NCBI GenBank assembly: GCA_963457665.1
Contig: OY735207.1
Coordinates: forward strand, 32,396,578 to 32,460,577
DNA length: 64,000 nucleotides
Source of the DNA: Thysanoteuthis rhombus
Taxonomy: Eukaryota > Mollusca > Cephalopoda > Oegopsida > Thysanoteuthidae
Direction of reading: 5' to 3'
Shown here: positions 47,561-57,300 of the stretch, in pieces
How the letters are laid out: the number at the start of each line of letters is the position of its first letter
Numbering within the stretch: position 1 is the stretch's first letter
Notes under the pieces: generated by a model
What the model was told of the DNA's origin: nothing
The model's input: the letters and a program-made list of their open reading frames with translations, nothing else
Database searches by the model: none
Made by a program: the position numbers and the translations under genes

Positions 47561-47877
47561 TGAGACTCAGGAGAGAGATAACTAATGGATATTGGAGAAG
47601 GTTTATTTCTAACAATGGATTTTAAAAAACTGATGAGAAAGATGAAGAGTTCTTAGGAATGCTCATTACTCAGTTAAAAGTTCTAGGTATATCACTTACT
47701 TCCATGTTATGATATTCTGTGCACTACTTATCAAATTTAAGTAAAAGTAAACTATCATTTAAATTAAAACTGTAATTCTATATTATTTCTGTCATGTACA
47801 GAGCTGAAAAGGGAATAAATTTGGGTCAGCAATTTTCAAAATGAGGAGTAGAAGAAGAGAGAGCTTAAAAAAATGTA
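47561..47877. other. no gene seen
   Basis: Short AT-rich gap, possibly containing the LINE's decayed 3' end. Confidence 0.4.
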
Positions 47878-48056
47878 CAGGTGTACTTGGATTAATGAGG
47901 TTAATTTGTTCCAAAATTTTCTATACTGCACTGTTTGAGGCCTTTCTGTTGGGAGTTTCAGCTTTTACTTAGTTGCATTAATTTGTACAGCAGCACCTTG
48001 ACCATAGTAGATCAGAACCCACACTAACCAAAACTGCACTATTCAGGGTATTTCTG
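47878..48056. mobile_element. 179 bp Tigger/pogo-like MITE
   Basis: The left end reads TA|CAGGTGTACTTGGATTAATG and continues AGGTTAATTTGTTCC, the familiar form of pogo-type ends. The reverse complement of the right end reads TA|CAGAAATACCCTGAATAGTG and later GTTAGTGTGGGTTC. TA lies on both outer sides. The inverted repeats are imperfect, and the core is non-coding. Confidence 0.5.
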
Positions 48057-48379
48057 TATTGATGGGTTGTTCAAGAAATGTATTGTTAATGATTTAAAGA
48101 ATGGATTTTGTTTGGATGCAAAGTGATATGTCCTTTTCTACTTGGCATCAAATTCAAAGTTTAAATCTACAGCTCTTTGCTATTGATCATCATCACTTCT
48201 GTATTACATGTTTTTTCTGAACTTGCAAATAGATTTTGAAGAAAGATGTCTTTAAGAGATGCTGAAAATAATGAAATCATATTTATTTACTGATTGTAAT
48301 TTCTACTTCCCAAGACCTAATATATCAAAATAACTTGAGTAGAACAGAACTAATGATTTATACATATATTTTTTTCCAG
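48057..48379. other. no gene seen; ends in an acceptor tract
   Basis: AT-rich; the last 12 bases (TTTTTTCCAG) form the acceptor of the next candidate exon. Confidence 0.4.
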
Positions 48380-48444
48380 GTTTTCTATAATTAATCATAG
48401 TGAAACTTTGTACAGACCCACTTTTCTTCTGCATAATTCTATTG
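48380..48444 (+). CDS. candidate internal exon, 65 bases
   Basis: Bounded by ATATTTTTTTCCAG (AG at 48378-48379) and GTAAGTATT (GT at 48445-48446), a near-ideal splice pair. Only frame 2 is open, giving FSIINHSETLYRPTFLLHNS and one more residue; frames 1 and 3 hit stops at once. It would begin after one base and end with one base of the next codon. Direct joining to the exon at 49478 in this frame gives an early stop, so another exon would be needed between them, or one of the two is wrong. The peptide is not recognised. Confidence 0.35.
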
Positions 48445-49477
48445 GTAAGTATTCAGCAAATGTTTTAAAACTGAGCTTTTTTACACACAGATATGCACTT
48501 ATATTCCAGGTGCACAAAAAATAGTCAGTTTAGTATATGGAGTTTCATTTGAATGATAATTACATATAATTTTAGATATTCTCTAATTCTGGAAACAAAT
48601 TGTTACTCATATTGAAATGAATACATCCTTCCCCATATTAACCTCAAATATAGTCCTGACTTTATGAAGGAAAAGAACCTTGAGTTTTAGTTTCCATATA
48701 AAAAGATTCCATTACTGATTTGAATAAGTCATTGCAAAAAAATTCTACTTTGAAATGATTTTAAAAATTCAAACCTTATCACTTGCTCTAAGTGTAATTT
48801 AAGTAGTCCATTTTATACCAGATATTTACAGATGTTCTTTCTGCTCTTCTTGAGAACTTAGTAAGGCTTAATTCTCGTCATGGTTTTATATTTCATAAAA
48901 GTGCAAATTAATCCTTTTGGTATTCATATTTCTCTATTGTATATCTCATGTTATTTATATCATATTGTTCTTAGTCTTTATTATGTCTCCAAATTTTAGC
49001 CAGCTATTTTGTTTTTAATTTCTCATTTGATGTTACTGTCATAGGCTATAAATAGTGTATAATGAATTGAACTGAAATAAGAAATCCTGGGTGATGTCAT
49101 AAAGCTGATAATTTAAAATTCTCATGGAGAATAATTGGAATGAAATAAAAAGAAACCTAAATGAAAATTCCTGGTAGCCCACAACAAAGTTCTTTTATTT
49201 ATTTATCTTGATACTTTTTGTTTCTCTTGAAGAAAAATGTCAACATGAGCATAATTTCACAATTTCATTCAGCCATCTTTGATTTGTTTGTTTTTTTTCA
49301 TTGGGAATTTATAAAACAATGAAGAAACAAACTTTCTTTTTCGTTTAACTTCTTTTTTTTCTTTTGTTGAAATGTGTGTTGTAACATGCACAGATTTTAG
49401 CTATCACTTCAACCAATGCATAGCAAGAATTCTGCTTCACAATTTGGATTTATTCTTTTTTTTTGTTTTTTTTTTAG
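48445..49477. other. no exon identified; intron-like
   Basis: AT-rich, ending in a long T tract and TTTAG that serve as acceptor for the next candidate exon. I searched for an intermediate exon that would fix the phase and found none. Confidence 0.4.
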
Positions 49478-49730
49478 ATACAGTCTCCTATATTCTATTT
49501 TGACTTCTAATAAAGAAGATCTTGAAAAATGCTATAAGGAAAATTCACCTATTTCAGATTTGCTTTTGTTAGTACAGTTAATTATTTCTTTACTTGAACA
49601 CATACCGGTTTTTATGTCAGAAATATGTGTAATAGACCACAGAGTTCATGGTTTATGTTTTATGCCTAAAGAATTTCAGAAGCAATTTATTTACAACACA
49701 ATCAATTTATTCAGTTACAAGTTCAAATGA
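49478..49730 (+). CDS. candidate terminal coding exon, ~84 codons
   Basis: Preceded by a T-rich tract ending TTTTTTTTTAG (AG at 49476-49477). The frame, entered after two bases of a codon, runs YSLLYSILTSNKEDLEKCY, KENSPISDLLLLVQLIISLL, EHIPVFMSEICVIDHRVHGL, CFMPKEFQKQFIYNTINLFS, YKFK, then TGA at 49728-49730. An AATAAA follows 30 bases after the stop. The peptide has ordered, helix-like composition with hydrophobic positions alternating with charged ones, unlike the random AT-driven frames nearby. I do not recognise the protein. A signal peptide or membrane anchor is not evident, although LLLLVQLIISLL is hydrophobic. It could be the last exon of a plus-strand gene whose other exons lie upstream. 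Confidence 0.4.
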
Positions 49731-49760
49731 ACTGGACTAAACTATTGAGGTCTGAACAAT

Positions 49761-49766
49761 AATAAA
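49761..49766 (+). terminator. candidate polyadenylation signal AATAAA
   Basis: The canonical hexamer lies 31 bases after the stop of the candidate terminal exon. AATAAA is frequent by chance in DNA this AT-rich, so its weight comes only from position. Confidence 0.3.
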
Positions 49767-50210
49767 CATAACTGTTGAAAATTGCACTTCTAAAAGTTCA
49801 GTTTTCAATTCTGTTTCATCCTAGGCCTTGTGTAAATGCTCAACATTATATTCTCTTCGTCCATTTTCTCACATTCTTTCTAACCATATCTCACTTGGAT
49901 TCAGCTGAGTATTTATTTCCATTGCTGTGAATAACAGAAAACAATTGAGAAACACTTGAATGTTTCTACCTTTATCCAGGTAAAGTAATGTACCAGGTGA
50001 GCCATCCAGTCTTCTATTGTATTGACTCAGAAAATGTTTGGCACAGTCAACAACTTGTAAACTTGTATCATTTTCCTTTTGAATAATTATCTATTTTATA
50101 ATTGAAGAGCATTTACATTTGTTTCTTATAATTGCTTTTTGATTCTCCAATCTGTTCCATTTCTTTTAGTTCATGTGTAGTTTACTTTCAATGATTAAAC
50201 ATATTTGTAA
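49767..50210. other. no gene seen; one CCAG|GTAAAG junction
   Basis: At 49978-49981 a pyrimidine-rich TTTCTACCTTTATCCAG is joined directly to GTAAAG, a recursive-splice-like arrangement. Otherwise nothing. Confidence 0.35.
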
Positions 50211-50625
50211 CAAGCCTGACTGCTGGGTCAAACTTTACTCTTCTATTCCGACTGAAGATGATTACTGCAACTTTTGAATTTTTGTATATAATGGATGAAA
50301 ATTATAAAAATTCATTTTTTAGAAGAAATGTATTCATTTATTAGATGAAATAGGCCCATGCATATCTATAACAAATTTTCATAGCCAACCTGCAACTCTT
50401 ATATATCTTAGTCTGTAAGAGAGCCACTTACTAATCACTTGGTTGTTATTTCAAATCACAGTAGGGAAATGTTAATTTTAAATATTGGTTTGATTTACCA
50501 TGACAGGAAAGACAAACAATGAAGAGTTTACTTATAATTAGGTGAAGATTGTTGTTGTTATGGTGGAAAAACAAAATCGACTCCAGTATCCGACTTGAAA
50601 TGGATTTGACGATACATTTCTTTTC
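50211..50625 (+). repeat. GTCAAACTC-family repeat copy
   Basis: Starts CAAGCCTGACTGCTGGGTCA, with AACTTTACTC, TTCCGACTGAAGATGATTAC and TTAGATGAAATAGGCCC. A degraded tRNA-like block follows near 50405-50470 (AGTCTGTAAGAGAGCCAC, TTTCAAATCACAGTAGGG). It ends CGACTTGAAATGGATTTGAC. The order of blocks matches the 44.1 kb copy. Confidence 0.6.
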
Positions 50626-53577
50626 TATCAATTGGAATATTGAAGAGAATTATAATTTATTTCTCAAGGACCATTTAATAGTTTTCAATTAAAAAATGCA
50701 TACAGCTTGTAAATGTGAAAAAAATAAGTCTGTTTAGCCTTTGTTTTCTATGCCACAATTTAAATTCTGACTTAGTATAGTTTTTTTTTTCCTGTCACAC
50801 AGAAGCATTAGAGAGATTTCCAAGTAATATTCTTATAATAGTGATATATTCATAAAAAAAATATCTATCAACGTCATATATAAAGATTATCAAATTAGTT
50901 TTGTGGTTGCTTTCATGCTATTAGATATTGATATGAAAAGGAAAAAAACAGGAGGAATTTCAATTAAATTGTGAGATATTGTCATGTAAAACCTTAGGAT
51001 TTTTTTAAAAAATTTTGCTAATCATCAACTGAATATATTGAAGAAGGTGTTTTACTTTTCACCCCACTCATTTATTTCTTCTTCAAAGTGGGTTGTATGA
51101 AGAGCTTCCTGAGCGACTAGATCACTTTTATATACGAGTTTTGTTACTAAAAGTGAGCAAATGCAACATTTCCTTGGTAGGCATTATTGGCTTTAAATCT
51201 ATGATTTTGAGATTTTTTTTCTATCACTATATCTGACTGACACTTAGCGTTCTAGAACCTTAGTTGTCCTTTTGGTCATGATAGGTATTCAGACATGTTT
51301 TTATGACTATTTTCGATTGACACATTCTTAACTCTTTGTCTATTATTACTTTGTACGTGTAATTCATTTCTTTGGAGTTTTTTTTTTAATGGATGTTGCA
51401 TAGTTTTGGTATGAAGGCTTGTTTCAAAAACCACTGATGCGATCATTTTCTTTTTGTGAAATAAATTAAGTGGGAGCTCTCTGAACATGCATTGTCTTCC
51501 AATGCCATAAAAGTATCCCCAGTGAGAACCAATAAAATTGTCAACAATGTCATTTAGGATAAAATCTCTTACTGCTGTGACACCAAATCATCAGCCTTCG
51601 CCTACAGTGATCAACCATAGTATAATATTCTTGTTCCATTACAGCAAGATTTGATAAGGAATCATCAAAGTTATAAGTGTTTATTATAGCAAATTTAGCC
51701 CATTATATATGATTCTCAATAATTGGATCAGGTTTTGTTGACTAGAATCTTCCAATTTTATTTTTTTGCATTTGAAAAGTTACATGAAGCTTTAGATTTA
51801 AAATTATGGGGCATTTTGAGCTTTTTATCCATTGAAGCCCTAGGACGGATTTCTAAAAATTTCCTTTTATGCTGATGATATATTTTTGGAATCAAATGAG
51901 TGAGGAAAACAATCTCTTAATGGAATTTACAAATTTCTCTTTATGTCTAATGATAATTGAAATAGTTTCTGGATCATGTTGAGATGTATCAGAAGTATAT
52001 TCATTTTGATCTCTTCATTGAAGTTTTTGTAATGCTCTACACATGATAACTTTTGATGATCTCGGCTCTTTTGGAAGTTTTCGAATGCTGGTCATTAGTT
52101 TCTCATCTAACTTGCATTTTGAACCACCATAAATCGAAAACTGATGGTCATCTACTTCTGGGCTCAATTAGAAGGAATTAGTCGCTACTCTTAAAATGTG
52201 TAAATGAATTGTTTCATTTCTGTCTAAATTTCCCAAGCAACTTCAGAAACTTTGAGGTCCCAAGTTTAGATTAATACCTTAAAATAGCCAGAATCTCAAT
52301 ACTTGTATCTACCATTATAATGTCTGAAACAAAAAGTTCAGCTGATTAGTATGCACGATGATAATGATGATGATATTAATGATAATGATATAGTTAAGTC
52401 ATTGATAGGCTTTAAATGTGGTCGTAAAGTAAGCTTTAGAGTAAAGGACTGTAGAAAACAAAAATATTTTTGATGCACTATAATATATTTTCCAAATCAG
52501 GTATTATAAGCAAAATTATTTTCTCTCACTCCAAATTATAATTTTGTTCCTAAAGGACCTGCTGTAATGTGATAAGTAGCATACTAGTTGTGCAAACCAT
52601 TGACAGTGTGTTTGCTCTTCAGTAAGTGCCCCATAGTCATGGCTTTGTATTCAGTTTAGCAAAGTCCATCAAATAGCTATTTTGGTACTTTTCCGAGTAT
52701 AATTACCAAATCCTGTAAACTACTAATAATGTTATCTGAAATTAAATTAATGCTCATGAAATATCTTATATTCAATGCATTGAATTAGGAGGGGATTTCT
52801 CAGAGATCTTAGTTATCATAAAGGGAAGTCTCTGTATCTTCTTGATCCTGTAGATATCCAGATACCAAAACTTATATTGTTAAGAATTAGCACCCATAAG
52901 TCAACTATCTAAACAATTATCTCGAATTGGTTAAGACTGTAACCAATAAATAATGAGGAATAAGTCCCAATTTAGGACTAGCATTGATTGGTTGCTTGTA
53001 ACTGATGAGATATTAGATTAGTCTTAATTTCTATGTCACAAATTTTGGTTGGTGTTCAGTGGAACGAGTTTACCATTTAAAGGCAACACCAAGAGGAGTC
53101 AAACAGGCTAATTCCAACCATGGTCCTCTGCAATAATACCTTAAGACCCTGGTTCGATTGTCCCGTGTTCTGCATATAAAACTTCAGTTCATCTTTCAAC
53201 ATTGTGTTCTGAAAGCCTCAGGTGGTTGTGGCTGTATGAGTTGACTAACATTAAAGTTCATACAATATGTGACTTTTTGTTGTTTTTTCTGCTTCCGTTT
53301 TCTTGTGTTCCCAAGCTAAACAATTGTGGTTTATACAATTTTCTTGAAATTGTATCAAATACCCTACCACTTGCTGGCACACTTCCTAACTGCTGGACAT
53401 TAATGTATGTTTAGATGGTGCCAACTTCAAAATCTGGTGAGGTTTTTCTCAAAAAACTAATTCCAAGTTAATGGAGAAGCATAAATCCTTTCATCAAAAT
53501 TCTGCAATCATATATTTACTCAATAAGCTTGGTTTATTAAGTGAAAATAACGTGATTTTTAATTTTCAACTTTAAAT
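50626..53577. other. no gene seen
   Basis: AT-rich. A GAT/AAT-type simple repeat lies near 52355-52390. A slightly richer patch at 53060-53190 contains GGTTCGATTGTCCCG, a near-perfect pol III B-box word, but no A box at the right distance, so it is not called a tRNA or SINE. Confidence 0.4.
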
Positions 53578-54420
53578 TTATTTACTGATATATTCACCAT
53601 TTTGTTCCACTATCTTCTGCAATTCTTGAGGCAACTTCAGAATTCCATCCTCCCAGAAAAAAAATAAGTGCTCTTGGTGCTTTTTTCAGTCTTCCAGGGA
53701 ATTGAGATTTTTTTAAGAATCCAGTAAAACCTAGAATAAATGGTAATATGGAGGTACAATATCTAATGAATGAAAACTTTCCCTGACAAGCCATAACAAT
53801 TTTTGTCTAGTCACCAAAGTAACTTTCGGTCTAGCATTATCATGATGAGATGACACACCCTTCCCTTTTAATTAATTTTGGACATTTTTCATCGATCATT
53901 GCCCTCAACTGGTCTAATTGGCAGCAGTACTTGTTTGAAACAATCATTTGTTTCTACAGAAAGAGTTTCTTTGTAGAAGATTTCCTTCCAATTCCACCAT
54001 TTACACTATATCATCTTTAGATGAAGACCGACCTTATTGGTTGTTATTTTCACTTGCCTCATGATCTCTTGTATTCAACATTGTTGTAAAGTATCCACAA
54101 TTCATCACATATCACAGTTTCTTTCAAAAAAGGAATATTTTCATTATGTTTAAGTAGCGTACCACACATGGAAGTATTGTCCAGTATGTTTTTGTTTTTT
54201 TTCATCTACTTATATCGAAGCCAGGCATCAAAGAAACTAGCATAACCAAACTGGTGCAAATGATTTTCAATGCTTGATATGAATATTTAGAGTATGTTGG
54301 CTGTTTCCCCATATCATATTTATAATGTTGATTATTTTCTAGTATTCAACAAGAAATTTCCTGCATGAAATTTTGCAAACCATATAGACACAATCAATCA
54401 TTCACAGTACCTCCTCCATA
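53578..54420 (-). pseudogene. mariner transposase relic (third copy)
   Basis: Minus strand, high to low: ENHLHQFGYASFFDAWLRYK (near 54270-54210), LLKHNENIPFLKETVICDE and LWILYNNVEYKRS (54160-54050). Next are NKYCCQLDQLRAMIDEKCPK and LIKREG (53935-53865). Then come HHDNARPKVTLVTRQKLLW (53850-53795) and DIVPPYYHLF (about 53755-53725). The end is ELQKIVEQNGEYISK with a stop at 53578-53580. This is the order of mariner catalytic-domain motifs: the first aspartate (CDE) and second (HHDNARP) are visible. The third is gone because the SPDLAPSD part between PP and YHLF is missing. Stops and frameshifts are scattered. It belongs to a different mariner subgroup from those at 20.7 and 28.4 kb. Inverted repeats were not fixed. 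Confidence 0.85.
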
Positions 54421-55329
54421 AACTGCACAAATCTATTGTTCATTTTTGAGTCACATTCTTATTTTCAAAACAAAAAAGCATATGCCAAAATCATGCTTAT
54501 TTTCCTCTTTATTCAAACAAAAATTCGTAAATTTTGACAATCTTAAAGAAAATGCTCACTGATATAACAGCTCGCAATACAATCAAAAACGATTTCTTTG
54601 AATGATGTAAATTAACTGAACACTCCTAATGCCATCTAACTGCAAAAACAGAACTTACTTTTTTCCTACATATAAAATATTTCTTCTGAAAATCTCAGTA
54701 TGATCTCTTTGCTATTTGGTGAAAAATAAAAGAACTTCTTATTACCTCATTTATTTCGAATCATTAGGAGATGCAGGAAAAACAAACAAATAAAACGCTG
54801 ATCTTGAAAGAGATTCTTCCCAAAGACTATAATAACCATTGTTTTGTTTTTTTGTTCACATGGTCTCTCTGAACCCTTTTATATTCTTCATTGATACCCC
54901 AGCAAGGTCTCTTGCTTTCTAAATATGTTTATTTTCTTCAATCCGTCATTAAGATACCAATCTCTCTGGAGCCACTTCATAATTTTGTCAGTCCTAGAGG
55001 AATTTTTCCATATCTTGTTTTCCTTTGAATCTCATGAAAAGACAAGTGGACAAATTACGTGGTTTAAAAAGAAAAGAAGAGAAAAAAGATTTCTATTAAA
55101 ATTCTGATTTTATTTTATGATAGCCATCTTATAATATGATCACGACAGAATAGCTGGTCTGTAAATGGTTTGAATTATCTTCCTTTCAAATTAATTCTAC
55201 TTATATAATTATTGGCATATTATATTAGATCATGTTGACTTTGCTTCAAGAGGTTCAAGCTAAAAAGATGATTCTGAAAAATATTTGCTTACCTCACTTA
55301 AGTCAGCATAACTTTTTAAATCTCTTCTT
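54421..55329. other. no gene seen
   Basis: AT-rich. The first part may contain the mariner's N-terminal end and left flank. A minus-strand GTAAGC near 55289-55294 has no convincing exon. Confidence 0.4.
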
Positions 55330-55535
55330 GATGTAGCTGTCTAACTAAACTCCATCCACTTCATGTTGTGGCTACAAGAACTGTTTGAATGCAAATGAAT
55401 ATTTGGCACTTGTTTGAGTGCTGTTGCCATTTAAGCTCAGAAATATTTGTGAATGAGTAAAAATGCTCTTGAGAGCGACATTCTCATCCTCTGTCCGATT
55501 GTGGAGAGAACTATGTCATCTTGGCAAAATGTGCA
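55330..55535. repeat. ~205 bp direct duplication, copy A
   Basis: Runs from GATGTAGCTGTCTAACT to TCATCTTGGCAAAATG and matches 56328-56532 over its full length in the same orientation. Shared exact words include TGCTGTTGCCATTTAAGCTC and CTCATCCTCTGTCCGATTGT. On the minus strand both copies encode VLSTIGQRMRM and a MATA...QVP...HLHSNSS frame. The flanks do not match. Confidence 0.8.
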
Positions 55536-56327
55536 CTCACATGTACAAAGTAGAAATTTTATGGGTTGATGAACAGCTGATAGCTCAGTTGCCATTTTAT
55601 ACGTCAGACATTTTGAGATTATCAAATCCAATTTGTCAGCTTGGCTATGTTAGATTAGTTCCCAAACTGATTTTTTATTTTGATTAAAAAAATCAAATTT
55701 TTCAAACTTGCCATATTTCTTGCTAAGTATTTTCTTAAAATGTCTTTTCTTTGACTCATTCATTTTTCCCATTTTTCAAATCACTGTCTTTTTCCCACAC
55801 TAATTCCTAGCTAAAATGTCTTATAGAAATAGTCTCTCATTTAAAGTGCATTTTTCATTACATTACACTGCAGCAATTTCAAAACATATTTCAAGGTGTT
55901 CAGTTTTGTGTTTCTGTTTGATCGCATTTTGATGTCCTAGTAATTTTCACAGAGTTTGTTTTTGAACTCTGACTCTACTCTGTCAGCTCCTTCAGTTATG
56001 CTTTATTCAATCAAAAGAAACTGCCTTAAACCAAACTAATAAAGTCTGTACACATTAAATTGTTTGTATAATTCTTTTGTGTACAACAGCAGTAATATGG
56101 GGGAAAGTTTTAGCCAGAATTGGGAAGCACACCTACCATTTGACTCCAGCAATATATAACATTGCATTAAGACTCCAACTGATATTTCAATTGTTTGCTT
56201 TTCATATGCTTTCATTTGTTTTTGTTTGCATCTCTTTTTGTTCGTTCTGTACTTCTCATAACAATTAAGCTTCTTATATATCCTATTGTTTTCATTAGCC
56301 ATTGCATTCCTATATTAATGTTCCAAG
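55536..56327. other. sequence between the two duplicated blocks
   Basis: AT-rich, without recognised genes. If the flanking blocks were terminal repeats of a small retroelement, this would be its interior, but no primer-binding site or gag/pol text was seen. Confidence 0.35.
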
Positions 56328-56532
56328 TTGATGTAGCTGTATAACTCAACTTCTTCCACTTCTCGTTGTGGCCGCTACTAGAACTGTTTGAATGCAAATG
56401 AGTACTTGGCACTTGTCTGAATGCTGTTGCCATTTAAGCTCAGAAATGTTAGTGAATGAACAAAAAAGCCTTTGAGAGCCACATCCTCATCCTCTGTCCG
56501 ATTGTGGAGAGAACCATTTCATCTTGGCTAAA
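56328..56532. repeat. ~205 bp direct duplication, copy B
   Basis: Copy B differs from A by about one base in eight and a few small indels. Start-to-start spacing is about 1.0 kb. No terminal inverted repeats or tRNA boxes were found, so the class is unknown. Confidence 0.8.
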
Positions 56533-57300
56533 TGTGGTTGCATCAGTTTTGTTGATAAAGAAAGCTTTCAAATGAATTTTCTTGTTACTTTTCAACTTAT
56601 TTGCTGCTGCTGCTGCTGCAGTGACAGATAGCAAACAAGAGAGAGAGAGAGAGATTGATGCGGCTCTGATGCTGCGCTTCATTCACAACATCCATTTAAC
56701 CATGCCAGGTGTGATCTCATACCTTGAGGGTCCCAAGCCCCTAAATGGGAGGGAATGGATGCTCACCGGACATTTGGCATTTTCTGATTCGTCCATATTC
56801 CCCGCACCATCATTTAACAATCATTTACCATCCAGCCAATGGCTGATAGACATTTCATTTTGCTCTGTGGTTATTGAATATCTCTCATTCACACACATAC
56901 ATGCACATAACAATCTTTAGTTCCATTGGAAAAATTCTTTTCAAGGCTCAAGCCAATCAAACTATTATCAAAATGTCAGCTTCTAATTTACTTTTTTTTA
57001 TTTTTACTTTTTTTAATTTTATTCTTTGTTTTTCAAAGTATAATCCTGAGCTCTCTCAGTGATTGCTGATATTTAAAAGCCAAGCATCACGTTATATTCA
57101 TCTTGTGTTTAAAGCCAATCACAGTTATGCCAAGCCAAGAGTCCCTCTGTGGCCCAGCCATTAGCTCTACAACAACCTGGAGAAGGTGTCAGATTTAGCA
57201 GAGAATTTTAAAGGTTCCTAACCCCTATCTCTTTTGTGAAACAATCTGTTAAACAATTATCAATCAATTGGTTTTCTACTGCAGCTTTCCATTTCTTCTT
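56533..57300. other. less AT-rich patch with CTG and GA runs
   Basis: Contains (CTG)5 near 56602 and (GA)9 at about 56638-56655. The ~250 bases after them are noticeably richer in G+C. The 112-codon plus-strand frame at 56582-56920 runs through this patch, starting with a poly-alanine from the CTG repeat. It has no recognised domain and no splice sites. The patch could be a conserved non-coding element, a leader exon or an unknown repeat. Confidence 0.3.

Noticed and set aside
53060-53190. tRNA gene or tRNA-derived SINE at GGTTCGATTGTCC
   Set aside because: A B-box-like word alone; no A box at proper spacing and no cloverleaf could be formed.
56582-56920. 112-codon frame starting with poly-alanine
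   Set aside because: The start comes from a CTG/GCT microsatellite and a GA run. No domain was recognised and no splice or leader context supports a gene; noted only as a composition patch.
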